Positions 42,980 through 53,539 of a DNA stretch of 64,000 bases are shown one piece after another; position 1 is the stretch's first letter, and the number at the start of each line of letters is the position of its first letter. The stretch spans positions 620,001-684,000 of the forward strand of contig JAUPFP010000051.1 in NCBI GenBank assembly GCA_036925085.1, read 5' to 3'. The translations under genes and the position numbers were made by a program. This stretch comes from Brachycybe producta. Its lineage: Eukaryota; Arthropoda; Diplopoda; Playtdesmida; Andrognathidae. The notes beneath the pieces were generated by a model, which was given only the letters and a program-made list of their open reading frames with translations, was not told the origin of the DNA and ran no database searches.

Positions 42980-44908
42980 ATGTTGGTTTTAATGAAGAAA
43001 AGCCTGAATAACAGTAGACGAGTACGAAGTAATTTCGTTGCATTAGTACCGATGGCAATTAGTATAAATGTTTCTCGTGGTATCAATGGATCTAAGGGAA
43101 GTCTAAACGGAACTTTCAACATTCGGCGTCAAATGCCATTTCGTAAACGAGTTAACAAGACAACATCGGTAATCGTTACAATTACATTTATCCTTATTTT
43201 CGTGTTTATTATTGCTATGGAAATCTTGTTCATGGATGATGAAGGCGTTCGGTTCAATCTGCAAAATAAGATACCCGACCAGGAAAGAGCAAATGCCATT
43301 GAAGACGATGGCACGGCTGTGGATACAGTGATGAATACTTATTTGGATTTTCAATTTGTTGCAAAAGAAGTTTTGCAAATTAAAGACTTTAAAAGGCCCG
43401 CACCTACGCACAATCGTTCTTCACATATCAACGGCGATGTCACTAATAAACCACCTATCAACAATAACGTTGATTCAGATGTAGAAATCTTGTTGCATCC
43501 CAAGCCAAAGATGATTATTCATGATGTTGCAGCAACACGAACTCGAGCTTTAAGACAAGAAACACTTCTAATAAAAGAACATATTCCACATGTAGGTCAT
43601 TCATATGTGCCCGTTGAAAAAGAAACAAGCGGTGGGAAGTGGAGCCACGAACCGATTACTAAAGGAGCAAAAGATGATTGGCAACCAGTAATTGGTGCTC
43701 AAAACAAATTTTATGTATATTCTGCTTATTTAGATATGCGCCAAGGAAGTTTTATTCGTGTGATAGGTGCAACACGTACACGGGGAAGTGATAAAGTAAG
43801 TTGTCTCTATTGGTACACAACCGGAGATAAAAAGGACACATTGATTGTGCCGGCAAATAACAAAGTAATTCGTGAGAACTGGAATCTTAAGTACAGTGCT
43901 ATATTTATTTTGTGTCCACTTTTTGTACACGATTTGGGACGTAAAGTCCCAGTGCCTGACGAAGTGTCTATTGTAATTACTCGCATAATGCGTGAGTCAA
44001 ACAGTGAGCTCCATGGTTTGACACCAGTTGGCAATCGTCTGCATGTATTAAACAGCAATGTCGGTTCTGGAATCAACACAGACTCTGTTGGTAGTTTTGC
44101 AGTTTGTGTTAAGCCGTTGCACTACCACTACAATCGAGCAATGCAACTAATTGAATTCATTGAACTAAACCGTATTCTTGGAGTACAACACTTCACCTTC
44201 TATAATCATACGATTGGTTCAGAAGTAGACTGTATTCTGCGCAGTTATGTGCAACAGGGCCTTGTCACTGTATTGCCATGGCAACTAGGTATTGCTTCTC
44301 AGAAGGAGATCAGAACTGAAGGGTTGTTTGCTGCTATCAATGACTGTCTATATCGTAACATGTACAAGTATCGTTACCTATTAATGATTGATTTTGACGA
44401 ATATATAATTCCACATCATAATACAACACTGAACTCTATTATACAAGAACATAATAAGAAAGTTGATAAAGTCAAAGTAGCTTCGTTCTCTTTCATGAAC
44501 TCGTTCTTTTACTTGCAGTGGCCTAACGACACAAATGCTCGAAATTTACCCCCACTTGTCACTCTTCAAAAAACAAAACGTCGAGCGAAATTTCATCCAC
44601 ACAAGCAGCGATCAAAGTGTATCATTTTGCCGAAGTTTGTTGTCGAAATGGGTAACCATTTTGTGTGGGAGTTTCTTCCTGGTAAAGGAGCTGTTAATGT
44701 ACCACCAGATTTGGCATTCTTACATCACTACAGAGTGTGCGAGTTTGGCGGTAACGACTGTATTAAAACACAGTCAGTGACTGATAGAACAGTTTATCGC
44801 TACAAGGAAGACTTGGTACAGAAAGTAGAAGAGAGGCTAAAGAAGAGTAGTACTGAAGGCTCTATCCAATGCAGAAAACTTGATTACAGAACACAGTTAA
44901 AACGATGA
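42980..44908 (+). CDS. family-92 glycosyltransferase, type II membrane protein
   Basis: Intact 642-codon frame without introns, and the only convincing host gene here. The product has a short basic cytoplasmic N-terminus, one membrane span at about residues 63-84 (VIVTITFILIFVFIIAMEIL), and a lumenal stem followed by the catalytic domain. The domain is recognised by FAVCVKPLHYHY (from 373), GVQHFTFYNHT, a conserved EGLFAAINDCLYRN region and the DxD motif in LMIDFDEYI (D471, D473), which binds metal and nucleotide sugar in GT-A enzymes. The family (DUF23/GT92) includes nematode GALT-1, a beta-1,4-galactosyltransferase acting on N-glycan core fucose in the Golgi. The substrate here is not known. 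The start at 42980 is chosen as the first in-frame ATG; a second ATG at codon 5 is possible. A 3' splice-like TTTATTTCAG at 42732-42741 may end a 5' UTR intron. Base usage is less AT-rich than its flanks. Confidence 0.93.
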   Translation: MLVLMKKSLNNSRRVRSNFVALVPMAISINVSRGINGSKGSLNGTFNIRRQMPFRKRVNKTTSVIVTITFILIFVFIIAMEILFMDDEGVRFNLQNKIPDQERANAIEDDGTAVDTVMNTYLDFQFVAKEVLQIKDFKRPAPTHNRSSHINGDVTNKPPINNNVDSDVEILLHPKPKMIIHDVAATRTRALRQETLLIKEHIPHVGHSYVPVEKETSGGKWSHEPITKGAKDDWQPVIGAQNKFYVYSAYLDMRQGSFIRVIGATRTRGSDKVSCLYWYTTGDKKDTLIVPANNKVIRENWNLKYSAIFILCPLFVHDLGRKVPVPDEVSIVITRIMRESNSELHGLTPVGNRLHVLNSNVGSGINTDSVGSFAVCVKPLHYHYNRAMQLIEFIELNRILGVQHFTFYNHTIGSEVDCILRSYVQQGLVTVLPWQLGIASQKEIRTEGLFAAINDCLYRNMYKYRYLLMIDFDEYIIPHHNTTLNSIIQEHNKKVDKVKVASFSFMNSFFYLQWPNDTNARNLPPLVTLQKTKRRAKFHPHKQRSKCIILPKFVVEMGNHFVWEFLPGKGAVNVPPDLAFLHHYRVCEFGGNDCIKTQSVTDRTVYRYKEDLVQKVEERLKKSSTEGSIQCRKLDYRTQLKR

Positions 44909-44990
44909 CAACTAACCAATACATGTGCAACAAGTTGCATATTCATTGAATAACAGAATAATAAGTGATATTTCTATAATATGGCTATAA

Positions 44991-44996
44991 AATAAA
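44991..44996 (+). terminator. poly(A) signal AATAAA of the glycosyltransferase gene
   Basis: First AATAAA after the stop codon, 83 bases downstream. It is plausible as the polyadenylation signal. Confidence 0.6.
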
Positions 44997-45336
44997 CATT
45001 TTAGATAAAGACAAAGCTCAAACGTTGTAATCATATACATGTATCACATAACATAATTATAATTGCATAACTGTTGTTTATGTGTACATTTGCATATACT
45101 ATTTGTTTTTGCAATCATGTAATTTGGGAACAGATTGGACAATTTCCAGGGAAATTTTAAAATAGGAATGAAACATTAAATTAAAGTTAATTTTGTAGTG
45201 ATTCTAATAATTTATCTCCAAAGACAAACGTAATAAATGCACTGTCTCCTAGGTAGTCAGAGTAAGGAAGTATGTTTGTTACCAAGAAATTGTCCTCTAT
45301 CTGCCGTTGCTATGGAGGGATAGCCATTGAGACTGT

Positions 45337-45427
45337 TTGGTAAGTCAATGGCGACGTATGCAATATGGTGGCCAGTGTCTATTTATTTAAGGGAACGATA
45401 GTTCCTACGTCACCATTGACTTACCAA
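45337..45427. repeat. 91-bp hairpin, MITE-like
   Basis: TTGGTAAGTCAATGGCGACGTA and its complement TACGTCACCATTGACTTACCAA form arms of 22 bases with one mismatch around a 47-base loop. It looks like a tiny non-autonomous transposon. No clear target duplication was found. Confidence 0.7.
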
Positions 45428-45429
45428 GG

Positions 45430-45545
45430 AGTCCCTATTTATTTATTTATTTTTTATATATTTATTTATTTTTTATATATTTATTTATTTTTATATATTT
45501 ATTTATTTATTTGTTTGTTTATTTTCATATATTTATTTATTTAGG
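45430..45545. repeat. (TTTA)n microsatellite
   Basis: Runs of TATTTATTTATT with TTTTATATA interruptions. Confidence 0.9.
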
Positions 45546-45774
45546 GGAGGGGAAATTCCTAAGCTAGGAGCTTACCTCGTTACTCTACCTTGGCCAGTCT
45601 GAATAATAAATAAATGAGAATGTCCAATTTCCTGTTATATCTAGTCATAATGGTCAACAATTAGATGACATGTGAAGGTGGAAATAAAATGTATGTTGTG
45701 GAATCTGTGGACAAAGTGACTATTTCTGTAATTTAAAATACCCTTCCCTAAACATTTAGCATTCAAATAAAATG

Positions 45775-48054
45775 GCTGTCATTAAGGGTCATTGTAAATG
45801 GGATAACATCTACTGGCAATGGACAACTTGGGACAACACTTCAAATTTTTTGGACAGCTTTTATTTTTGAGAAAAGTTGTGTACAAAAATTAAGGTACAC
45901 CTTAATGTCATACCCCAAAGTGTTTGGGACAACTAAAACAACATCTGAAATAGAATATATAGCCAGCCAATGGACTGATTGGGACAAGTAAAATTTTTTT
46001 TTGGACAGTTACCATTTTTGAGGAATATAAGTGTAAACATTTAGGGTATACCTTAATGCCATACCCCACATGAAGATATTTCTGCAACGATTAATAGTAG
46101 AAGCATGGGACCTTTTTCATTGGCTTGTACTCTCAATGGACTGCAAAGGACAGTTTTTAATTTTTTTTGGACACCTCCGGTTCCGGAAATACAGTCGTTT
46201 GAAATACCATTAAGGTATACCCCAAGGTTAGCATAGAACGGAAACCGGAAATGGGACAAGTCTGAAACGTGTTCCATTGAATTGTACTCTCAATGGACTG
46301 CAATGGACAGTTTTCAATTTTGTTCAGACACCTCCGGTTCTGGAAATACAGTCGTTTGAAATGCCATTAAGGTGATACCCCAAGGTTATCCTAGAACGGA
46401 AACTGGAAATGAGACAAGCCTGACACTTGTTCCATTGGATTGTACTCTCAATCGACTGCAATGGACACTTTTCAATTTTGTTCGGACACCTACGGTTCCG
46501 GAAATACAGTCGTTTGAAATACCATTAAAGTATACCCCAAGGTTATTCTAGAACGGAAACTGGAAATGGGACAAGTCTGAAACTTGTTTCATTAGATTGT
46601 ACTCTCAATGGACTTCAATGGAAAGTTTTCAATTTTGGTCGGACACTTCCGGTTCCAGAAATACAGTCGTTTGAAATACCATTAAGGTATACCCCAAGGT
46701 TATCCTAGAACGGAAACCGGAAATGGGACAAGTCTGAAACTTGTTCCATTGGATATTACACTCAATAGACTTCAACGGACAGTTTTCAATTTTGTTAACG
46801 CATTTTTCACATTGCAATTTAATTAGTGATAAAAACATGTTGTTAAAAGCTTTTTTATTAAAACAAGAAAAGTATTGGGCAATGTGCATAACAATTCCAA
46901 ATTAAAAAAATTAAACAGAACTATTAAATAAAAAGAACTATTAAGAATTTAAATGAAGTGTATCAAACAGAATAAACAAGCATTCTTAAAAACACTTTTT
47001 CTTTTGAAATAACAGGGGCCGAACAAAATTGAAAACTATCCATTGAGATTACCAATCCAATGGAACAAGTTTCAGACTTGTCCCATTTCCAGTTTCCGTT
47101 CTAGGATAACCTTGGGGTATACCTTAATTGTATTTCAAACGATTGTATTTCCGGAACCGGAGGTGACCAAACAAAATTGAAAACTGTCCATTGCAGTCAA
47201 TTGAGACTACAATCTAATGGAACAAGTTTCAGACTTGTCCCATTTCCGGTTTCCATTCTAGGATAACCTTGGGGTATACCTTAATTGTATTTCAAACGAT
47301 TGTATTTCCGGAACCAGAGGTGTCCGAACAAAATTGAAAATTGTCCATTGCAGTCCATTGAGAGTACAATCGAATGGAACAAGTTTCAGACTTGTCCCAT
47401 TTCTGGTTTCCGTTCTAGGATAACCTTGGGGTATACCTTAATGGTATTTCAAACGACTGTATTTCCGGAACCGGAGGTGACCAAACAAAATTGAAAACTG
47501 TCCATTGCAGTCCATTGAGAGTACAATCAAATGGAACAAGTTTCAGACTTGTCCCATTTCCGGTTTCTGTTCTAGGATAACCTTGGGGTATACCTTAATG
47601 GTAGTTCAAACGACTGTATTTCCAGAACCAGAGGTGTCCGAACAAAAATGAAAACTGTCCATTGCAGTCCATTGAGAGTACAAGCCAATGAAAAAGGTTC
47701 CATGCTTCTACTATTAATGGTTGCAGAAATATCTTCATGTGGGGTATGGCCTTAAGGTATACCCCAAATGTTTACACTTATATTCCTCAAAAGTGGTAAC
47801 TGTCTAAAAAAAATATCACTTGTCCCAATCAGTCCATTGGTTATATATTCTATTTCATTTGTTGTTTTAGTTGTCCCAAACTTTTTGGGGTATGGCATTA
47901 AGGTGTACCCCAATTTTTGTATACACCTTTTCTCAAAAATAAAAGCTGTCCAAAAAATTTAAAGTGTTGTCCGAAGTTGTCCATTGCCAGTAGATGTTGT
48001 CCCATTTACAAAGAAGTTTGTCCCAATCACTTTGTGGTACACCTTAATAACAGC
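45775..48054. mobile_element. second foldback-type element, 2.28 kb
   Basis: The ends are GCTGTCATTAAGG (45775) and the complement CCTTAATAACAGC (ending 48054). The arms are long inverted copies of each other. The outer 300 bases are single-copy and carry GGGACAAC/GTTGTCCC words. The inner parts are tandem ~157-bp units (GGAAATACAGTCGTTTGAAA at 46185, 46342, 46500 and 46657; inverted set at about 47010-47700). A 200-base AT-rich loop (46810-47010) separates the arms. Flanks share AATAAAA-like bases (45768-45774 and 48055-48061), a possible but imperfect duplication. No transposase was found; the short frames across the arms (for example 46889-46629 and 47285-47494) are repeat artefacts. Confidence 0.8.
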
Positions 48055-48329
48055 AATAAAAGTGAACTCATTAGAAAAGTTGGAAATGATTCACATTTAA
48101 TATAAAATATTTCTTAAATAAGATCGTTATGTCTGCTTTCACACGATGCATGCACTTGTCAGATAGTTTCTTGAAATATTTTCACAAGATTTCAGTAGAT
48201 TTTTTTGCGTTTTAAAATCATGTGGAAAGTTTTGAATCTAACAAATGTGCAACAAGTGCATGCAGCATTTGGAATCTTTAAAAATACCGTATTTCCGTAT
48301 TCCGTATATCCAATGAACATATTTTACAA

Positions 48330-48867
48330 ATAATAAAAATGAAACCCGTTTGCACCCGACAAATACCCCATGGTAATTGCCGTGCTGACTTTCCACATAA
48401 TGGACCGGATCGTAGACAAGCAGCCTCTGGTGAACCCCTTGGTAACGGCGCTCGAAACAGGGAGTACCTCGTCAGAGTCGATGGCTGAGAAGCATGACAC
48501 AAGACGAGATAACTGACGGAAACAAGACGGATCTGCCAGTGGACTGACGCGGTCATTGGACCCACGAAACAAGGCAGCAGAAAATGGCCCTTTTTCCAGG
48601 GCTTATTCTCACTTCAAACAACCCCCAATGAAGGAGAGACAGGCGTGTACAAATATAACAAAAGGTTTAATAACTTGCAACACAGCAAGAATTATTTACA
48701 GAACTGCTGCTCTACTTAGCCAGCAGGAAAATTATGTTACAAAATGCAAAACTAAAACCAAATTTGAACACGTGGCTGGAGGTCCGACTTGGCCTCCACC
48801 AGGACGGTGATCCTGAGCTTCTTCAATTCCTCAAACCTGAGCAATACCCTGAACAATTTCACAGGCA
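48330..48867 (-). mobile_element. LTR-like remnant of the A/B group
   Basis: The minus strand shows the plan of these LTRs: GGAGGCCAAGTCGGACCTCC (48774-48799 region), a GCTGGCTAAGTAGAGCAGCAG hairpin-like word (48710-48726) and AAACCTTTTGTTATATTTG, followed by a GTACTCCCTGTTTCGAGCGCC segment. No clear ends or target duplication can be set. Frames within are not conserved. Confidence 0.35.
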
Positions 48868-49067
48868 GCTCTGCCCAGCACTAAAATTTCATTTGCCCCA
48901 TCCTTTTTTGAGCATCAGTCCAAATATCAACCTATTAGAAATTGCCGTCCCTCATAAAAGGGCGGGGCATGTGACATCAGATTAAGTAACAAACCAATTA
49001 TAAATTGATGAAGCTAATAAAAGGGCGAGGTAAAAGAAATCTTAGTGATGGACAGAACCGCCTGTCA
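48868..49067. repeat. palindromic MITE, TGACRTCA family, copy 2
   Basis: GGCAGCTCTGCCCAGCACTAAAATTTC ... AGTGATGGACAGAACCGCC with central ATAAAAGGGCGGGGCATGTGACATCAGA and CCAATTATAAATTGATGAAG. It is the same design as 35060-35200, 51981-52179 and 55168-55365. It ends exactly where the next element (49068) begins. Confidence 0.65.
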
Positions 49068-49383
49068 CAAGTAGCACATTTTGTATACCCAACATTGCCC
49101 CAATGTATGGTTGCATTGGCAATTGGTCGGCATCGGCCCAATGTCGAACCAACTGTGGTTGGCCAACGGTGTGATTGCCAACGTTGGCCCAACATCGGAA
49201 AGCATACCATTGGCCAACCACAGTTGTTTCAACATTGTGCCAATGGTGTTTTTCTAATGTTGAGCTAATGATGTATTCCCAATGTTGGCACGGTGTTGGA
49301 AAGCATACTGTTGGCCAACCTCCTTAGAAATAAAAATAAATTAATTAAAAATAAAATGAATTTATTAGAAATAAAAATGAATT

Positions 49384-49470
49384 AATCTCCCCCTCTACAC
49401 TTTCCAACCTTTCCAATTTAATATCATGGGGTTCTTGGATGGGAACGGTGCAACATTTAGTTGACCTTTT
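49384..49470 (+). repeat. R1 fragment
   Basis: CTCCCCCTCTACACTTTCCAACC and ATATCATGGGGTTCTTGGATGGGAACGGTGC match the middle of R1 (35395-35465). Confidence 0.8.
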
Positions 49471-49559
49471 ATTTTATTTTTAATTCGTTAATTTTATTTT
49501 TAATTAGTTATTGATAGGGACAGTTCGTAAGTTTTTATAAAGCCTAATTTAGCAATCTC

Positions 49560-49790
49560 CAAATAAGATGTCATTGTGGCCTAGTGGGTATGTGACTGGA
49601 TTTGTACACTGGTGGGCATGGAGGTCACAAGTTCGAATCCCCGCTGGGTCTGGTAAGTACTAATTAGTGTTTAAAGTGTTGAAAAGTGTGTCACTGGATT
49701 TGTATGTATAAAAGTGCAGCTTGGACAATTAAGAGTCTTCATCTTAATTTTTTAATTTTTAATTAATACTCTTAAAAATAATGACTAATG
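49560..49790 (+). mobile_element. tRNA-derived SINE-like sequence
   Basis: TGGCCTAGTGGGT (49577-49589) fits the RNA polymerase III A box and GTTCGAATCC (49631-49640) the B box, at roughly tRNA spacing. The flanks do not form an acceptor stem, and the tail is AT-rich with TAATTTTT runs. This fits a SINE head rather than a working tRNA. Confidence 0.6.
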
Positions 49791-49802
49791 ACATTGGAAA
49801 AA

Positions 49803-51519
49803 GGGACATTCCATGTCAAATCAACACACTTTTGGGTCATTTTCAAATTTTACATTTCGGATTTTTATAAAACTTTGCACACTTTGAAAATTTAGAGCTC
49901 CCAGCACCAAACGGTTAAAGAGTTATAGGTCATCAAAGATCGCCAAAGTATGCATTTTGTCCTCATTTGCATATTTGTTGATTTGCAATAACTTCTTAAC
50001 CAATGAACCTAGGAAAATGATCGAGAGCTCATTGCAACAACCCTTTTATCGCCTTCAATACGATATAGAAAACAATTGGGAAAAAATTAAATAAAGGTCA
50101 AAGGTCACTAAATCTAAACTTTGACCTTTAATATCTCAAAAAGTGTATTTTTTAAAATTCTGATTTTTAGTATATTATTTGTTAACTATTTATGAATGTA
50201 TCTGCCAAATATTATGTTGGGATACTTTGGGGTTTAATATAAAAACAAGAAAAATTTTCTCAACCAGTGCCTTCATAAAAGTGACTTTGGTGTAAGTGCA
50301 GAATGGCATTTTTTTTGCAACAAGCCATGGAAAAAGTGCTTGTGATGAGATAGGAGGTATGGTCAAGCGTCTAGCAGCTTGAACAAGTTTGCACCATGCC
50401 TACTCTGACCAAATTATGACCCCTTGCCAGCTGTACAATTGGGCAACTGCCAACATATCTAGAATAAGTTTTACTTATGTTACTACCGAGGAATACCAAG
50501 AAGAGTGATTTACATTACACACTCGTTTCTTGAAAGTACGATCTATTCCTGGAACCCAGAAACTGCACTGTTTTGTACCACTTTCACAGACCAAATTAAG
50601 AGTTCAAAGGTATTCTAATTCAGCAGAGTGTACTGACGAGCACATTACACTTAACTGAGAAGATGGAGTTGCAAAACATTACTGGATTTGTTACATGTGT
50701 GTATGATGGAAAGTGGTGGTTGGCATGTGTACTAAACACATGAAGAAACAGAAGTGAAGGTATGCTTCCTTCACCCAAGTGGACCATCACCATCTTACAC
50801 ATACACCCAACAATCAGACGTACTCAACGTACCAAAATCGGAGATCCTAACGAAAGTTGACCCAGTCACTGTCACAGGTCACACATACATTTTGACTCAG
50901 AAATAGATTGATAATGCAAGTGAAAAAATGAACATCCACAAAACTAATAGTTAGGTAAAAAACATATTTTTTAACTTTAAATTCCCTAACTAAAAATTCC
51001 GATTTTTTCCATTTTAAATTTCACACCATTAAATGCCTGCTTTCCCTTATTTGTTTTGCCATAACTTTTAAACCCCATGGTATCCCAACGTGATATTTGG
51101 CAGATACATTAATAAATAGTTAACAAATAACATGCTAAAAAACCAGAATTTTAAAAAATACATTTTTTTGAGATATTAAAGGTCAAAGTTTAGATTTAGT
51201 GACCTTTGACATTTATTTAATTTTTCCCCAATTGTTTTCTATATCATATTGAAGGCGATAAAAAGATGGTTGCAATGAGCTCTCGATCATTTTCCTAGGT
51301 TAATTGGTTAAGAAGTTATTGCAAATCAAAGAATATGCAAATGAGGACAAAATGCAAATTTTGGCGATCTTTGATGACCTATAACTCTAACCGTTTGGCG
51401 CGTTTGGCTCTGTATTTGCAAGAATTTTTTTTTTCTTATGGGTCTATAAGTGTGTAAAATTTCATTAAAATCAAAAATGATAAATTTGAGAGCTGTGTTG
51501 ATTTCACATGGAATGACCC
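49803..51519. mobile_element. inner inverted-arm transposon, 1.7 kb
   Basis: The ends GGGACATTCCATGTCAAATC (49803) and the complement ending GGAATGACCC (51519) begin arms of about 450-500 bases that are mutual inverted copies (shared words GGTCATCAAAGATCGCCAAA, AAAATGATCGAGAGCTC, AAAGGTCACTAAATCTAAAC). The unique middle (50280-50980) carries a decayed coding remnant on the plus strand. Long inverted arms around a coding centre suggest a cut-and-paste DNA transposon. Confidence 0.7.
50290..50910 (+). pseudogene. conserved transposon-associated protein, decayed
   Basis: After a one-base shift near 50310, one plus-strand frame reads EWHFF/ATSHGKSACDEIGGMVKRLA, then MTPCQLYNWATANIS, YVTTEEYQEE, RSIPGTQKLHCFVPLS and finally, in another frame, ITGFVTCVYDGKWWLACV and a segment with HPSGPSPSYTY and KVDPVTVTGHTY. 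I recall a widely distributed uncharacterised invertebrate protein with HFFATSHGKG..DG.GG..KR, an IPGT motif and a C-terminal YDG.WW / HP.GP region; this is a memory-based assignment. At least four stops and one shift break it here. In its complete form it is probably a transposon-encoded protein; the biochemical role is not known to me. Confidence 0.6.
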
Positions 51520-51699
51520 AACAACTTTTAACCAACGTTATGCCGTTGGGCCAACAGACAGAAATGACACTTATCCAACTGCATGCCAACGTTCGCTACC
51601 GTGGACAAGCCCAACGTTGGACCAACTTTCTCAAATAACGTTGGACCACCAGTACACCAACAAATGAGCAATGTTGGTCCAACTAATTTGTGCTACTTG

Positions 51700-51980
51700 G
51701 GGTAGTTTTAAGTGTCAGTGAAGTCCACAGAGCTGCAGGGGACATCGAGAAAACCCTTTGTCGGCATTTTTGATGTTTTCCGATAGGATCATAGGACGTT
51801 GTTAAATAGAAAGATTTTTTTCTTTTTAACCGAGTTACACAACTTACACATGCTACCTCTATGGAATCGTCATTTTGAAACTGACGAAGGAAAAGATTTT
51901 CATTGAACTGTGATACAAGTTATAGCCTGACCCTTGCCCCCGTTTAGAGATAGACTTTCGTAATGGCTCTACTCCCAACT
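51700..51980. other. spacer, no gene seen
   Basis: Nothing recognisable apart from low-complexity T-rich sequence. Confidence 0.5.
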
Positions 51981-52179
51981 GGCAATTAGAAAACGGGATG
52001 AACAGAAGTTGGCTCCGCCTTTTTTGTGACGAACAGCAACTTCTAATTGGTTTGTTGTTTTGTTCGACATTGAAAAGGGCGGAGAATGTGACGTCAAACT
52101 ACATAACCAACCAATTAGAAGTTGCGTTCGTCATAAAAAGGGCGGAGCCAACTTCTGTTCATCCCGTTTTCTAATTGCC
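51981..52179. repeat. 199-bp palindromic MITE with 39-bp perfect arm ends
   Basis: The first 39 bases (starting GGCAATTAGAAAACGGGATG) and the last 39 are exact reverse complements, and the match continues imperfectly to about 78 bases. The loop holds GACATTGAAAAGGGCGGAGAATGTGACGTCAAAC. It belongs to the TGACRTCA MITE family. The near-perfect arms indicate recent mobility or gene-conversion-like repair. Confidence 0.85.
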
Positions 52180-53539
52180 TGTCTGTTCCCATTGTTAAAA
52201 CAGTTCTTAAAAAGAAATGGCTGCCGTTTTGAAGCTTTTGTACAATGTGGGTGCTAGTTAAACACGTGTGTTAGTGCTGAGACCCTGTATGAAAGGAATT
52301 TTAATACTTTTGTTTCATAAATTTTCATTATAATAAAAAAATATATTTTAGAAACAAATTTTAATAATAAACGATAAATTTTAATAATAAAAAAAAATGT
52401 TATAATTTGACGGACCTTTTTCCTCAGATAGATTCTGCTTTAATTTAGTGGTACGAGCGAGTTTTCACTCGTATCTATAGTGATTGGCTAAGTCACTAAT
52501 TCTATCGGCCGGGGAGGACTAGACTAATATAACGTCTGTTTACTGTCCCCACTGGGCCATTAGTCTTTTGTAAAGACTCGCATTCTTGAGGATCTCTTGT
52601 CTTCGTCCTTTGCGGTTTGCGTCCGTAAATTTACCCTTGAAAATAGTGTGAATATGCTTACTGACTCGATGTTGCAGGTTTGCATCTGTTCATGATTTGA
52701 AGTATCCAATTATTGTAGAGCTGCAATAGAATGATGAATTGCACAGTCGCGAAATAAGTTTCAATAATTAAAAGCACCACTTGTTTTAAATATAAAGATG
52801 AGAATTTTTTCCAAATATAAAAAATAAGTGAAATTAATTTGGTTGAAATTACACAACACTTGAAAATAATATTGTTCGAAGTAATATGTAAAACCTAGCC
52901 ATTAACTCAAGAACATATAAAAACATCCTTTTATATACCCTGAGAATCCACAAGTTGGATTTTCAGGGCACATTTCGTTGATTGGACAAAAACAAAATTT
53001 GGGCTGAAATAGACCAATCAAAGGATTGGTCTCTGGCCAAACCGATGACTCGTGTTCTCTTACATGTATTACATATAGTTGTTAACAGAAAAACATAAAC
53101 AACTCAATTAAAAGGAAATAAAATCCACTCATGTGGAAATGGAATACAATAAGCATGAGGGGAGAAACGATAAGGTCAAGTACAAAAATACAATCTGGGT
53201 CAATCAGTACCTTAATGTACGGAGTGGCCTAGAAGATACAAGATACAGATTGCAACAGAAGTTTGAACCCAAAATAAATGGTGCTAGATTGAAATAAGAG
53301 TGGCGGGCCCAAAATGTCTCAATACATTTGTAATGATAATAAAAATGAATATAATAAAAAGGGAAATTTATAAATTTTATGTAATAAAAATAACTTATAA
53401 ATTCGTTTTTATTTTAATGAAATAAATTTTATAAATAAATTTTAATAATAAATGAATTTTATAAATATATTTTTATATACTACTACTTTTTAGATAATAT
53501 TTAAATATATTTTTTATTAATTATTATGTATAAAGTCCT
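52180..53539. other. AT-rich spacer, no gene seen
   Basis: TTTTAATAATAAA-like low-complexity runs (52310-52400 and 53330-53520). Two small hairpins lie near 52938-52968 (CCCTGAGAATCCA / TGGATTTTCAGGG) and 53021-53040 (GACCAATC / GATTGGTC). No coding or RNA gene is recognised. Confidence 0.5.

Larger units (their letters stand above)
49068..51699. mobile_element. palindromic DNA element with CAAGTAGCACA ends
   Basis: Inverted ends CAAGTAGCACA (49068-49078) and TGTGCTACTTG (51689-51699). Both ends are followed inward by clusters of CCAACGTTGG/CCAACATTG words (49090-49330 and 51530-51680), like subterminal transposase-binding repeats. Between them, on the left only, are an R1 fragment and a SINE-like sequence (49384-49790). 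The centre is the inverted-arm element 49803-51519. No target duplication was found, so the outer borders are less certain than the ends themselves. Confidence 0.6.

Noticed and set aside
49571-49652. tRNA gene
   Set aside because: A and B boxes are present but no acceptor stem or cloverleaf can be formed; a SINE head is more likely.
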